Shown: piece after piece, positions 45,018 to 55,260 of the stretch
Layout: each line of letters opens with the position of its first letter
Position numbering within the stretch: position 1 is the stretch's first letter
Assembly: GCA_964434865.1 (NCBI GenBank)
Contig: CAYSWV010000006.1
Span: forward strand, 62,001 to 126,000
DNA from: CAYSWV01 sp964434865
Lineage (GTDB): Bacteria > Cyanobacteriota > Cyanobacteriia > Thermostichales > Thermostichaceae
Reading direction: 5' to 3'
DNA length: 64,000 nt
Notes under the pieces: model-generated
Told to the model about the DNA's origin: nothing
What the model saw: the letters and a program-made list of their open reading frames with translations, nothing else
The model's database searches: none
Made by a program: the position numbers and the translations under genes

Positions 45018-46541
45018 CTATGGGTCTGAACGGCTCATAGCGTAACCGAATAAGTTGGGGTCAATGATGGTTTGAACAATGTCTGCTAGCCCATATTCGG
45101 ACCAGCGGCGATCAACTTTGGCCATTGTCTCGGGATCAGGCTTCAAAGGATTGCCCCAGGCATGATCGGTTTCCGGGGGAATCTTAGTGGTAGCATCAAT
45201 GCCCATCCGGCCACCCAGCCCTACTTTTTCACTGGCAAAATCCAAGGTGTCGAAAGGGGTTTCAGGTAGGATAAAGACGTCTCGTACTGGATCGACTTTC
45301 GAACTTATGGCCCAAACCACCTGTCTGGGGTCACGAATATTAATATCTTGATCGACAACAATTACAAACTTAGTGTAAGTAAACTGTGGCAGGGCAGTCC
45401 AGAAGGCTAGAGCGGCTCGGCGGGCCTGTCCCGGGTAAGCCTTCTTAATGGAAAGGATAGCGGCCTTGTAGCTCAAGGCTTCCATCGGTAGGAAAAAATC
45501 AACGATCTCTGCAACCTGCTGCCGTAGGATCGGGGTATAGATGCGATTGAGAACAATGGCCAACATGGCTTCTTCTTTGGGAGGTTGTCCACTGAATGTG
45601 GTTAAGTAGATCGGTTCTTGACGATGAGTCATGCAATGAAACCGGATCAACGGTGAGTCTTCAACACCACCGTAATAGCCCATATGATCACCAAACGGGC
45701 CATCGGGTTTCATTTCACCAGGTGTAATGGTACCTTCCAGGATGAACTCGGCCTGTCCAGGGACCTCTAAATCCAACGTTTTGCACTTCGTAAGCTGGAC
45801 GCCCTCACCACTGTAGAGACCTGCAAATAGCCATTCTGATAGATCCAGAGGAATAGGGGTTGCCGCCGCCATCACTAAAATCGGATCGACGCCAATAGCC
45901 ACTGCAATTTCTAGAGGTTTGCCCCGTTCAGCAGCCTTGCGTAAATGACGAGCCCCGCCTCGTACGGAGAGCCAATGCACAGTCATCGTAGTGGGAGATT
46001 GAAGTTGTAGGCGATAAACTCCAACGTTAGGCGTTCCGGTCTCAATATCTTTGGTAATAACGAGGCCCAGCGTCATAATGCGACCGGCATCTTCTGGCCA
46101 GGGACGTAATAGAGGCAATTGGGTGAGATCTAGATCAGAGTTTTGTACTACCTGCTCTTGGCACGGAGCGCCCCATAAGATGGGATTGGGTTGAGCCTTG
46201 AGCACATCAAATAACAGGAGGCCAAACTCAAGAGCTTGACTCGGACGCTTAGGTGGCTTAGGACTCTGTAGCTTACCTAATTTGGCCCCCAAGGCTTCCA
46301 GTTCTGACTGATCCTGCATCCCCATAGCCCAGCAGACCCGCTCTACCGTGCCCAAGGTATTGACCACAAGCGGAAAGGGAGATCCTTTGACATTTTCAAA
46401 TAAGAGGGCTGGTCCACCACAGCTCAACATCCGATTACTGATCTCAGCCACTTCTAAATCAGGATCGACAGGCACGGATATCCGACGGAGTTGTCCACGT
46501 TGTTCTAGTAAATTAAGAAATTGACGCAAATCTCTGGCCAT
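45018..46541 (-). CDS. UbiD family decarboxylase
   Basis: 507 residues. UbiD enzymes decarboxylate aromatic or unsaturated acids with prenylated FMN supplied by UbiX. Conserved blocks are visible: LLFENVKGSPFPLVVN near 43, VGVYRLQLQSPTTMTVHWL near 180, the metal/prFMN region EFILEGTITPGEMKPDGPFG with GDHMGYYG, and FVIVVDQDINIRDPRQVVWA. In cyanobacteria a UbiD homologue is thought to act in plastoquinone synthesis, which is the most likely role. No UbiX gene is adjacent. Confidence 0.93.
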   Translation of the reverse strand: MARDLRQFLNLLEQRGQLRRISVPVDPDLEVAEISNRMLSCGGPALLFENVKGSPFPLVVNTLGTVERVCWAMGMQDQSELEALGAKLGKLQSPKPPKRPSQALEFGLLLFDVLKAQPNPILWGAPCQEQVVQNSDLDLTQLPLLRPWPEDAGRIMTLGLVITKDIETGTPNVGVYRLQLQSPTTMTVHWLSVRGGARHLRKAAERGKPLEIAVAIGVDPILVMAAATPIPLDLSEWLFAGLYSGEGVQLTKCKTLDLEVPGQAEFILEGTITPGEMKPDGPFGDHMGYYGGVEDSPLIRFHCMTHRQEPIYLTTFSGQPPKEEAMLAIVLNRIYTPILRQQVAEIVDFFLPMEALSYKAAILSIKKAYPGQARRAALAFWTALPQFTYTKFVIVVDQDINIRDPRQVVWAISSKVDPVRDVFILPETPFDTLDFASEKVGLGGRMGIDATTKIPPETDHAWGNPLKPDPETMAKVDRRWSEYGLADIVQTIIDPNLFGYAMSRSDP

Positions 46542-46687
46542 AAGAAGACTATAGAAGTACTAAATAAAGGTTAACGTTTTCTATTCTGACCTAAAAGTTG
46601 ACCTAATGAGCAGATCTTCAGGAGAGCACCTCAGCGTCTCAAATGCTAGCTCTATACTTAACTCAGTAGCTAACCTAGTGTGAAGTT

Positions 46688-48787
46688 TTATTTTTGCTTT
46701 AAAACTACAATGGTAATATCATCAAATAGTTTATGATCGCCTACGTGATTTTGGACATCATTAATCACAGCTTGTTGAATTTCAGTTGCACTTTTGCCCC
46801 AATGAGTACTAACAATTTGGCAAAGCCGCTCAATCTGATACTGTTGTCCTTGTTTATTTTCAGCTTCAGTTAAACCGTCAGTGTAGAGAACAATGCCATC
46901 TCCAGGATCTAGTTGAACTCTAGTGGAGCTAATAAACTCTTTAATATCTTCTTGCAACCCGATTGGAAATCCTAGATCTAGAGTATCAATTCGCTCAACG
47001 GATCCATTCTTTCGGACGACCAAGGTTTCTTCATGCTGTCCTGCAATGAGTAGTGTTCCCTCATGGTAATGCATAACTGCCAGAGTTAAAGTTTTGTCTG
47101 TATTCATACGTTGAGCATTTTTATAGATAGTACGGTTCAAAATATCTAATAACTGCGTTAAATCCACATCTTCAACTTCTTTGAGGGCTCTGATCACAGT
47201 TTGAGTCATGATCATGAGGATACTACTTTCAAGGCCATGCCCGGTAACATCACCAATACCCAGTGTGATGCCATGATCTGAGGCTAAGATGTCATAATAA
47301 TCGCCACCAACTTCATCTGCTGGATCCATATATCCCGCTATATCCAACTGATCAATATCTTCAATTTCTCTAGGGTTAGGCAAAATTAACTGTTGCATCT
47401 GACGTAGAATATCTAGTTCATGACTCATTCTTTGGTTTTCACGTTTCAATTTATTGTTGAGGCTACGAATTTCAAGATAAGCCGTAGCTAGCTGAGCTGT
47501 GCGTTCCTGGACTTTATCCTCCAAGGTTTCAAACAATTGTTTCAGTTGTACCACCATGCTATTGAAGGACTCTGTCAAGGTCATCACTTCTGAAATGCCT
47601 ACCTTCACCTTCACTTGGCGAGATAGATCACCTTGGGCCATTGCTTTGGAGATTTCGCTTAATTGCAAAATGGGATTTGAGATCCAACGAGAGGTGGTGA
47701 GACCAGCTAGGACTGCAAATAAAAAGGCTAGCAATGATAAGAACAAGGTGTTACGCGTATTGGCATTAATCCGATCGACAAAATCAGAGCGAGGTATCAC
47801 GACCAAAAGTAGCCAATCTAGTCCCCGTCCGTCTTGAAAGGGAGTCACTTGTAGAAAATGTAATTGTCGATCTAAAAAGAATGTCAATTGCTGGCTCGTT
47901 TGAATCCGATCTAGAGTGCCATAGTGGGCCATGAGAGCCTGAGCTGCTTCTTGAATTAAAGGCTCACGGCTTTGACTTGCCGGCAAACGGCTTTCCCCAG
48001 ACTCAGTGGTGATAAAAGGATTTTCTGCAACTGAACTGGCTACAATGTCTCCTGAACGCTCTAGGATCAGACTATGCCCAGAGGGACTAGCTTGAGTTTC
48101 TTTTAAGAAGGTAGCCATATCCCCTAAAGTGAGATCAACAGCCATGACCCCTTGCAGATCACCGGTCTCTTGATAAAGAGGTAGAGAGGCTGTGATTCCT
48201 AACGATGGAGGGACTGCAAAGACATAAATAGGAGACCATGTGGCGGCCCTGGCTTGCATAGCCCCGTGGTACCAGGGGCGATCTCGAGGATCATAGGCAC
48301 TGACTTGAAGTTGTTCAACAGGCTTCCCTTCCTCATCAAGCTTAGTAATCGTTCGTAGCGGCGCCGACGTTGCATCTCTGACTCGCAAGGTTGTGATGCC
48401 ATCAGGTTGTTGCCAAACACCGACAAAGTCACCAGATTGATTGCCATAGTAAACGTAAGGGACAGCTGGTGTAATCAGGGTTTGCCGCCATAAAAACTGG
48501 CTCATGCTGGTAAAATCAGCCAAATCAAGTAGCCCAGTATCGACTGCAGCTTGGTTGATCTGCAAAAATTGGTGGGGGGTGTCAGTGAAATCCTGGACTT
48601 GTTTGGCAACCCGAGCCACAACTTCTCGACCGAGTTGGCTGGCTAGATCTTCAATGGTTCGCTGCCCATTCCGATAGGATAAGTAAGCCACAAGCCCTAC
48701 TGCAGTGGTAATCTGTAGTAGAAATAAGGTGACTAATGTTGTACGGAGTCGTAACGGAGCCGGTCTAAACCGAGACAAAACATTCAT
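46688..48787 (-). CDS. Membrane sensor with SpoIIE/PP2C phosphatase (RsbU-like)
   Basis: 699 residues. The first membrane helix is at 19-40 and the second at about 345-367, enclosing an extracytoplasmic Cache sensor domain of about 300 residues. HAMP (about 370-425, ILQLSEISKAMAQGDLSRQV) and a coiled coil (LRQMQQLILPNPREIEDIDQ) follow, then the SpoIIE/PP2C domain with YMDPADEVGGDYYD (metal-binding Asp pair) and GDVTGHGLESS. It should dephosphorylate an anti-sigma antagonist or STAS protein in response to an outside ligand. No STAS or anti-sigma partner is adjacent. Confidence 0.92.
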   Translation of the reverse strand: MNVLSRFRPAPLRLRTTLVTLFLLQITTAVGLVAYLSYRNGQRTIEDLASQLGREVVARVAKQVQDFTDTPHQFLQINQAAVDTGLLDLADFTSMSQFLWRQTLITPAVPYVYYGNQSGDFVGVWQQPDGITTLRVRDATSAPLRTITKLDEEGKPVEQLQVSAYDPRDRPWYHGAMQARAATWSPIYVFAVPPSLGITASLPLYQETGDLQGVMAVDLTLGDMATFLKETQASPSGHSLILERSGDIVASSVAENPFITTESGESRLPASQSREPLIQEAAQALMAHYGTLDRIQTSQQLTFFLDRQLHFLQVTPFQDGRGLDWLLLVVIPRSDFVDRINANTRNTLFLSLLAFLFAVLAGLTTSRWISNPILQLSEISKAMAQGDLSRQVKVKVGISEVMTLTESFNSMVVQLKQLFETLEDKVQERTAQLATAYLEIRSLNNKLKRENQRMSHELDILRQMQQLILPNPREIEDIDQLDIAGYMDPADEVGGDYYDILASDHGITLGIGDVTGHGLESSILMIMTQTVIRALKEVEDVDLTQLLDILNRTIYKNAQRMNTDKTLTLAVMHYHEGTLLIAGQHEETLVVRKNGSVERIDTLDLGFPIGLQEDIKEFISSTRVQLDPGDGIVLYTDGLTEAENKQGQQYQIERLCQIVSTHWGKSATEIQQAVINDVQNHVGDHKLFDDITIVVLKQK

Positions 48788-49215
48788 GATTTAGGTCAAC
48801 TGGAGTTCGGCAGCTATGTCTCAGGATAACCTTGCTAAGATCGGCCTCTGTCTCAAGCCTATCAACTTTGCACCTAGGCTAGCTGTTAAATCATGACTAC
48901 TCACCCATCATCATACACCCGCCAGAGTTGGACTCAAGGTCCTCTCATGATCAAAATGATCAATCCCACCATGATCGAATCACAAGGAAACTCATGGCAT
49001 TATATTTAATCTCAATCTGATCAACAACAACCTGATCAAAAAATGAATAGTTTGAATTTATTTTAAGAGGGCATAGGCTGTTGATCAGCTTCACATTTTA
49101 AAGTGTCAGAACAGCAAGTGCAGCAGATCTGAAAATTATCGTTCTAAAGATGTCTACTGTAGCCTTAAATCATTCAGTTAATAAGGCACTTATAGCTATG
49201 AATGGATAGTAGCCA
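48788..49215. other. Spacer upstream of the RsbU-like gene
   Basis: A 428-base spacer, AT-rich in its right half. Several GATCA-containing words (TGATCAA, ATGATCAA) cluster around 48945-49035. I see no RNA gene or reading frame. Confidence 0.4.
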
Positions 49216-49644
49216 TCAATGACTTAAGGAGTCCTGATCCGATTGAACCTCAAAAACCACACTAGATTGATGCTCAGGGGTATATTCAACGGCTCCCACT
49301 AGAGGGCTGGATAAGATAGCTCGAGCATTCTGTAACCAAAAATCACTTCCGTCTGGATCACCTTGCCAAAAATGGGTAACCGTGGGTTTTTCATCAGCAT
49401 AGTCCTTATGCTTTTGGATCCATAGAGCTAAATCGGCTTCAGATTGGGGTAAAGCCTCATCTCGAAGCGGAGGGGGTAGTTTAAGTTGATCAGCTAGCTG
49501 ACACCGCCATAATTCGGCATAGGTCAAGCGGCACCTCAAGACTACAGCACTGGAAGGATCATGATTATCTGTCGATACAACATGCTCTTGTAACCAATTA
49601 ACTAGCTCAGTTTCAGTACTCACAACCAGACCTTCAGATTGCAA
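49216..49644 (-). CDS. Unknown soluble protein
   Basis: 142 residues. Acidic and soluble, with LVNWLQEHVVSTDNHDPSSA at the start and ADLALWIQKHKDYADEKPTV in the middle. The repeated pattern L-x-x-W-[IL]-Q-[EK]-H recurs twice (residues 14-21 and 73-80), suggesting two related helical units. No cofactor-binding motif or known family is apparent. Confidence 0.65.
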   Translation of the reverse strand: MQSEGLVVSTETELVNWLQEHVVSTDNHDPSSAVVLRCRLTYAELWRCQLADQLKLPPPLRDEALPQSEADLALWIQKHKDYADEKPTVTHFWQGDPDGSDFWLQNARAILSSPLVGAVEYTPEHQSSVVFEVQSDQDSLSH

Positions 49645-49984
49645 ATGGTTATAAGCATCTACTGCTTTTGATCATAGTATAAAACAAATCTCGAACATCA
49701 TTCTTTAAGTATATCTACGCATATTATTTCAAATCAAGCTAGATCAAGTGACTGAAAAGGCTTGCTCAGACCTAAAACAGGGATCTAGACTTAGCCCTAA
49801 GGTATTGATCAGGTGAGTTCACGGATGTCTTAATTGTTTATCTTTTTTAAATATCGTTAACACCCTTTGTGAGTCTCAGTCCTAGATTTAAAGACTTGGC
49901 ATAACCTATTCTCTCAGTTGTAGGTTTGAGTAAGGGAGAACTCGTAGCCGCGGTTGACTCATGATGGCTACAAGCTCTGTGGGT
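49645..49984. other. Spacer with a possible terminator
   Basis: A 340-base spacer between the solute-binding protein gene and the next gene, both on the - strand. GTAGCC (49944-49949) can pair with GGCTAC (49966-49971); it lies just after the solute-binding protein stop and may terminate it, although no T run follows. The remainder shows nothing else. Confidence 0.4.
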
Positions 49985-51226
49985 TTATTTTTCAGGTTCA
50001 AACACGGTGACAGTTACGATCTCACCATTGTTGATGGCCCAATGCGCAAAGGTACCCGCAACATCCCCCTGATCATCAAAGTTGATCGAGCCTGAGGCAC
50101 CGACATAATCAATATCTTCACCTTGGGCAATCAACGCTTTGGCCTTAGACCACTCGCCCGGATAGATCTCAGTCCCTGGGGCATTAGCCACCTCTCGTAA
50201 AGCAGCTTGAATCGCTTCGCCTTCAGTGGTCCCTGCTTGTTCAATGGCTAAGGCTAAGACCATGGTGGCATCATAGGCCGTATCAATGTAGGGCTTGGGG
50301 GGTATTTCTCCATAGGCAGCTTCATAGGCTTCTGTAAAGGACTGGGACGGTTCACTATCTGCAATAGCTTCTGGGGCGGTTCCAATGGCTCCATTTAAAA
50401 AGTCGGCTCCAATTTGATCAATGATCTCAGGAGCCTTCATGCCATCAGAGAAGATAAACTGATCAAATAGCCCTTCTTCCAACGATTGCTTTAAAACAGT
50501 AACGCCATTCTCAGGATAAGCAATCAAGACAAGGGCTTCGGCATCTCCTGCTGCTAATTGTGACAACTCACCTCGATAAGAGGCCTGACCACCTTCAAAC
50601 GGAACTGATCCAGTAACGGTACCGCCTTTAGCTTCAAAAGCAGCTTGAAAACTTTGAGCTAGACCTTCACCATAATCATTGTTGATGTAGATGATAGCCA
50701 GCCGGGATAGATTGGCCTCTCGTGTGATCTGGGCTAGAGCTATCCCCTGGAAGGCATCAGAGGGAACCGTTCTAAAGAGGTAGTCCTCATCACTTAGACC
50801 AGTAATGACAGGTGATGTGGAGGCATTTGAGATCTGGGGAACCCTGTTAACACTGGTCACACTTTGAGCCACTGGAATCGTGTTGCCACTGGATAAAGCC
50901 CCGATGATAGCGGCCACCTGATCAATAGAGACGAGTTTGTTGGCAGCATCGATGCTGGGCTGAGGTACCGTTTGGGTATCTCCCACTACAATCTCTAAGG
51001 ATCCATCCAAAACCCCCCCATTAGCATTGATCTGGTCAACGGCTAAGTTAATACCGTTAAGGGTCGTTTCACCAAAGGCTTGCAAATCTCCTGTCATAGG
51101 AAGCAATGCTCCTAATTTCACAGCATCTTGGGCGGCTACTGGCAAGGCAACTCCGATCCCCACAAGTAGAGCTGCTGTCCATCGACTCACTGATCGACTC
51201 ACTGATTTAACACCCTGTTTAAACAT
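49985..51226 (-). CDS. Branched-chain-type amino acid ABC transporter, substrate-binding protein
   Basis: 413 residues. Signal peptide to about residue 32 (ALLVGIGVALPVAAQ), then a two-lobed periplasmic-binding fold of the leucine/amide family (peripla_BP_6): KLGALLPMTGDLQAFGETTL, AIIGALSSGNTIPVAQ, and the lobe hinge LAIIYINNDYGEGLAQSF. A good AAGGAG Shine-Dalgarno sequence precedes the ATG. No permease or ATPase gene is in the window, so the transporter partners lie elsewhere (compare the scattered Nat/N-II genes of cyanobacteria). A tandem 12-bp duplication in the signal peptide encodes SVSRSVSR. Confidence 0.92.
   Translation of the reverse strand: MFKQGVKSVSRSVSRWTAALLVGIGVALPVAAQDAVKLGALLPMTGDLQAFGETTLNGINLAVDQINANGGVLDGSLEIVVGDTQTVPQPSIDAANKLVSIDQVAAIIGALSSGNTIPVAQSVTSVNRVPQISNASTSPVITGLSDEDYLFRTVPSDAFQGIALAQITREANLSRLAIIYINNDYGEGLAQSFQAAFEAKGGTVTGSVPFEGGQASYRGELSQLAAGDAEALVLIAYPENGVTVLKQSLEEGLFDQFIFSDGMKAPEIIDQIGADFLNGAIGTAPEAIADSEPSQSFTEAYEAAYGEIPPKPYIDTAYDATMVLALAIEQAGTTEGEAIQAALREVANAPGTEIYPGEWSKAKALIAQGEDIDYVGASGSINFDDQGDVAGTFAHWAINNGEIVTVTVFEPEK
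51181..51204. repeat. In-frame tandem duplication, period 12
   Basis: ATCGACTCACTG is repeated twice perfectly inside the signal peptide of the solute-binding protein, adding four residues. Confidence 0.9.
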
Positions 51227-51345
51227 GTAACCTCTCCTTTCATCATGGTACGGACGTGATGGTATGGAACATAGACGTGTCCGCTTTAGATCCGTTCCCA
51301 GCCGCTATAGTTGCCAACTACCCTATCAACAGACCTAAGACCGTC

Positions 51346-52512
51346 CTATAGACAGAACTTAGCCATTTTCTGAATCGCATCTGCTAGGAGCGATCCCTCA
51401 ACCACCAGGGCTAATCTGACATAACCTTCGCCTCCAGGTCCAAATCCAGTGCCAGGCGCCAGAGCTACCCCTGTTGCTTGAACCAAATCCAGGCAAAATT
51501 GCACACATGTACCCGGATAGTGAGCGGGCAAGGGTAACCAAACATACATAGAAGCTGGGGGGGGTTGAATGGACCAGCCCATCTGTTGCAAAGCTGCAAT
51601 CACACAATCCCGACGAGATCGATAAATCTCCAGCGAGTGTTGAATAAAAGTATCTGACTGGTTTAAAGCGACAGTAGCCCCTTGCAAGATCCCCAGGTAT
51701 TGATTGAAGTTGAGAGTTGAGCGAAGCTTCGCCAGTGCTTTTACAATCTCCGCATTACCGATAGCATAGCCAACCCGAAACCCACCCATATGGAAGGATT
51801 TAGATAAACTAAAAAATTCAATGGATCGAGATTTGGTTGGATCTGATTGCAAGACTGATGGAGCGGGTCCGCCTTCATAAACCCAATCAGCATAGGGAAA
51901 GTCATGGGCTAGGACGATATCGTGCGCTTGACAAAAGTTGACAGCCTCTTGCCAAAACTGTGGTGTTGCCATCGCTGCTGTTGGATTATGGGGATAGCAC
52001 AAAATCATTAAACGGGCTTGCTCACGGTGGGCCGGTGCAATAGCTGTCAAATCAGGGAGGAAGTGATGATCGGGGGATAAAGGCATGGATAGGATCTGGC
52101 CTTCTGCAAGCCCCACCCCGTCAAAGTGAGAGGGATAACATGGATCAGTCAGTAAGGCACCATCACCTGGGTTTAAAGTGGCCAGAGCAATCAGGGCAGT
52201 CCCCTCCTGTGAGCCAATCAGAGGTAAGACTTCAGAGTCCGGATCAATGGATAGTCCAAACTTACGCTGGTACCAGGCCGCGCAGGCTTCTCGAAAGGGT
52301 TGGGTTTTGTGAAATAAGGTATAACCATAGGTCTCTGGTTGATCTAGACTAGCTCGAATCGTTTGAATGACCTCAGGTGGCGGACTTAAATCTGAGGATC
52401 CGATCGAGAGATCAATAATCTGATGCCCTTGTTGTCGAGCTTGGTGCTTAGCTTGATCCATCAAACTAAATACATTAGATTTAAAGGCTTGAAGGCGGCG
52501 AGAAAGTAGCAT
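51346..52512 (-). CDS. PLP-dependent class I/II aminotransferase
   Basis: 388 residues from the ATG at 52512 (MLLSRRLQAFKSNVFS). The frame is open to 52596, but that would overlap the upstream histidine kinase gene, so the internal start is preferred. The PLP lysine lies in FFSLSKSFHMGGFRVGYAIG near residue 235, IDLSIGSSDLSPPPEVIQTI marks the substrate end, and LILCYPHNPTAAMATPQ is the fold-type I Asn-Pro-x region. It is close to LL-diaminopimelate or other succinyl-type aminotransferases, but the specific substrate cannot be settled. It ends 120 bases after the solute-binding protein promoter region. Confidence 0.88.
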   Translation of the reverse strand: MLLSRRLQAFKSNVFSLMDQAKHQARQQGHQIIDLSIGSSDLSPPPEVIQTIRASLDQPETYGYTLFHKTQPFREACAAWYQRKFGLSIDPDSEVLPLIGSQEGTALIALATLNPGDGALLTDPCYPSHFDGVGLAEGQILSMPLSPDHHFLPDLTAIAPAHREQARLMILCYPHNPTAAMATPQFWQEAVNFCQAHDIVLAHDFPYADWVYEGGPAPSVLQSDPTKSRSIEFFSLSKSFHMGGFRVGYAIGNAEIVKALAKLRSTLNFNQYLGILQGATVALNQSDTFIQHSLEIYRSRRDCVIAALQQMGWSIQPPPASMYVWLPLPAHYPGTCVQFCLDLVQATGVALAPGTGFGPGGEGYVRLALVVEGSLLADAIQKMAKFCL

Positions 52513-52549
52513 GAGATTAAAGTGAACGCATGAGGTTAAAGTGAATAGG

Positions 52550-54469
52550 TCAAGATTGATATCGCTTGCGAATCTGATTAGCAGCCAGGGTTGCAATCAA
52601 TTCAAATTGGTAATGGCTCATTAAGTGAGTAATTCGATCAGCTAGGCGGTGTTGGTGGGGAGCAAGTTGTTGAACCAGTTGCTGGATCCGTTTTTTGCGA
52701 ATTTGAGTGGCCGCTTCATATAAATCCTGAAACCACTGCTCTGAGACCGTATCCAAGCTCTCAACTTCACCGTTGGCTGTACTGGGTAAGGGCTGGGGGG
52801 CCTGAGGTAAGGGGTGGAGTTCCCGGTATCGAAGTTTCAAATTAAGATGCTCTGACAGCTTGCTGTAAATCGTGTTAATTGAAAAGGGCTTACCCACAAA
52901 GTCATTGCACCCTGAAGCTAAGATCGTATTCCGCTCGTATTCAAACACACCAGCTGAAAGAGCAATAATAATCGGCGATAACAGAGTTTCAGAGGCGAGG
53001 CGGGTGCGGATCCATCGAGTTGCTTCATATCCACTTAAGCCTGGCATGCGTAGGTCCATCCAAATGAGATGAGGCTGCCATTGGAGACACTGGGTAATGA
53101 CATCATTGCCATCTACAGCAGTAGCTGTTTCAAGCCCAATTTCACGGTGCAGTTGGACCAAGAGTTCTCGATTGAGCTGGTTATCCTCAGCAATCAGAAT
53201 CCGGTATTGAGGCTGATCAGGCTCTACACTCACCACAAATTGGAAGTGTTCAATAGGTTGAGCCTCTAGATCTTGATCAATCAGCAGATAGACATAAAAG
53301 CTAAACTTGGAACCGACTCCTCGCTGACTGGCAACTCCCATATCTCCACCCATGAGCTGGACAAACTTGCGACTAATGGCTAAGCCCAAACCGGTACCTG
53401 TATTAGCTCGGAATCCACTTTCTGTTTGTTCAAAGGGTTCAAATAATCGGTCCATATCTCCGCAAGCAATCCCCTCACCCGTATCTTGCACCTCAACAGA
53501 CAAGCACAGTCGTTGATCAGGGGTAATAGCCCCCCGAACTTCTAGACTGATCTCACCTTGATGGGTGAATTTGATGGCATTACTGAGCAGATTAAGCAAA
53601 ACTTGATTGAGCTTGCCTTCATCACCTTGTAACGTAACATTGGGAAAACTAGGATCGATCCAAACTCTAAATCGCAATCCTTTAGCTTCAATATCAGACC
53701 GAAAAATAGATTCAATAGTGCTAATTAGGTATTGTATCTTGAAATTGGAGGGTTTTAGCTCTAGTTTGCCCACTTCAATTTTGGATAGATCGAGAATGTC
53801 ATTAATGACACTCAACAAATGTTGGCCACTTCGATCAATGATGGTGACTCGCTCATGCTGGAGAGACGATAGCGTTGAGTCTAAAGCTAGCAGTTGACTA
53901 AACCCTAAAATGGCGTTGAGGGGAGTACGTAGCTCATGACTCATCCGAGCAATAAAGATGGTTTTGGCTTGGTTAGCAGTTTCAGCTACTTCCTTGGCAT
54001 GCTGAAGTTCTAGTGTTCGCTCGGCCACCTTTCGTTCTAGTTCTAGATTAAGCTCAGATAGTGTTTTCTCATGGAAATATCGCTGTAAAGCCTCTTGAAC
54101 AGCTGTATCTAAAGTATCACTATCCCAAGGTTTGGCGATGTAGCGATATAGATTGGCCTGATTCACAGCGCGTCCCACTGCATCAGATGTTGCTTGTCCA
54201 GTTAATAGAATTTTTAGTGTCTTTGGATACTTAGTATGGATCTTAGCCAGGAGCTCATCCCCTTTGAGGCCTTGCATCACTTGATCGCTAATAATCAGAG
54301 GGACTTCAGTGCCTTCTTCAGTTAAGATATCCATCACATCTAGAGCTTCTTCAGCACTTTCAGCAATTTCAATCGAATAATGACTTCCTAAATGCTGAGT
54401 TAAGAAGTCACGCAAACTGGTTAGAACCAACATTTCGTCATCAACACAGATGATAGTAGGCTTACTCAT
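52550..54469 (-). CDS. Hybrid histidine kinase, receiver-HisKA-HATPase-receiver
   Basis: 639 residues, cytoplasmic. The N-terminal receiver has phospho-Asp in ISDQVMQGLKGDE and signalling residues LLTGQA/IAKPWD; HisKA carries the phospho-His in MSHELRTPLNAILGF near residue 175; HATPase_c lies at about 290-400 (LLSNAIKFTHQGEI, GTGLGLAISRKF); a second receiver at about 420-545 has WMDLRMPGLSGYEAT and GCNDFVGKPFS. Both receivers keep the acceptor Asp. No membrane segment, so it takes its input from a partner via the N-terminal receiver. It is just upstream of ntcA on the same strand, with about 90 bases between. Confidence 0.94.
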   Translation of the reverse strand: MSKPTIICVDDEMLVLTSLRDFLTQHLGSHYSIEIAESAEEALDVMDILTEEGTEVPLIISDQVMQGLKGDELLAKIHTKYPKTLKILLTGQATSDAVGRAVNQANLYRYIAKPWDSDTLDTAVQEALQRYFHEKTLSELNLELERKVAERTLELQHAKEVAETANQAKTIFIARMSHELRTPLNAILGFSQLLALDSTLSSLQHERVTIIDRSGQHLLSVINDILDLSKIEVGKLELKPSNFKIQYLISTIESIFRSDIEAKGLRFRVWIDPSFPNVTLQGDEGKLNQVLLNLLSNAIKFTHQGEISLEVRGAITPDQRLCLSVEVQDTGEGIACGDMDRLFEPFEQTESGFRANTGTGLGLAISRKFVQLMGGDMGVASQRGVGSKFSFYVYLLIDQDLEAQPIEHFQFVVSVEPDQPQYRILIAEDNQLNRELLVQLHREIGLETATAVDGNDVITQCLQWQPHLIWMDLRMPGLSGYEATRWIRTRLASETLLSPIIIALSAGVFEYERNTILASGCNDFVGKPFSINTIYSKLSEHLNLKLRYRELHPLPQAPQPLPSTANGEVESLDTVSEQWFQDLYEAATQIRKKRIQQLVQQLAPHQHRLADRITHLMSHYQFELIATLAANQIRKRYQS

Positions 54470-54558
54470 ACACCAGGTACCCTGAATTGAGCCTAAGCTA
54501 GCTCTAGTCTACTTAGTCTATCGACCCATAGGTCTAAGGGTCCAGGGGCTTGAGTCAA

Positions 54559-55233
54559 TTAAGCAAACCGGTGACCTAACTGTAAGGGGTCATGAACCGT
54601 GATCTTTTTCTTGTGAATCGAAATAAACTTCTGCTTACGTAGATCACCTAAGAGCCTAGTAATCGTGACCCGTGTAGAACCGATAGCTTCAGCAATAGCT
54701 TGGTGAGAGAGCCGTAAGTCAATAGTCACCCCATCTGAGCTAGGTACACCAAAATCACGGCATAAAATGAGCAGAAAACTAACCAACCGCGACCCCATGT
54801 CCCGATGGGCTAACGTTTCGATCATCATTTCAGTTTGGAGGATCCGGGTAGACAAGCTCTTGAGCAACAGCATGGATAGATCTGCATTGTCTTTGAGTGT
54901 TTTTTCCACTTGTTCGATGGGAAGAGACAGTAGCTCCACTGAAGTAAACGCTACGGCATGGTAGAATCGATCCGACCGTTGGCCTGTGATAAAGGAAAGC
55001 ACACCAAATAAGCTATTCTCACGCAACAGTGCCACTGTAATCTCTTCACCCATTTCATAAACTCGCGATAGTTTAACTGCCCCTCTAGCTAAAAAATACA
55101 CCCGTTCTGCAGGATCGCCTGGAAAGAAGATTGTCTTGCCCCGCTCAAACGTCTCTATCACGGGTGGAAACTGATTCCCACCTAATTGCTTAAACACTGA
55201 TACTAATGATCCATTCGATACCGCTGTTGCCAT
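54559..55233 (-). CDS. ntcA: Global nitrogen regulator NtcA
   Basis: 224 residues, a Crp-family regulator that activates nitrogen-assimilation genes when 2-oxoglutarate is high. The N-terminal effector domain reads IETFERGKTIFFPGDPAERVYFLARGAVK, and the C-terminal helix-turn-helix is DLRLSHQAIAEAIGSTRVTI, the diagnostic NtcA sequence. The start ATG has no strong Shine-Dalgarno sequence. A palindrome resembling an NtcA site lies 28-45 bases upstream, consistent with autoregulation. The gene's neighbours are signalling proteins, not nitrogen genes. Confidence 0.97.
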   Translation of the reverse strand: MATAVSNGSLVSVFKQLGGNQFPPVIETFERGKTIFFPGDPAERVYFLARGAVKLSRVYEMGEEITVALLRENSLFGVLSFITGQRSDRFYHAVAFTSVELLSLPIEQVEKTLKDNADLSMLLLKSLSTRILQTEMMIETLAHRDMGSRLVSFLLILCRDFGVPSSDGVTIDLRLSHQAIAEAIGSTRVTITRLLGDLRKQKFISIHKKKITVHDPLQLGHRFA

Positions 55234-55260
55234 GTTCTAGCCCCCAGACCTACTCAATTA

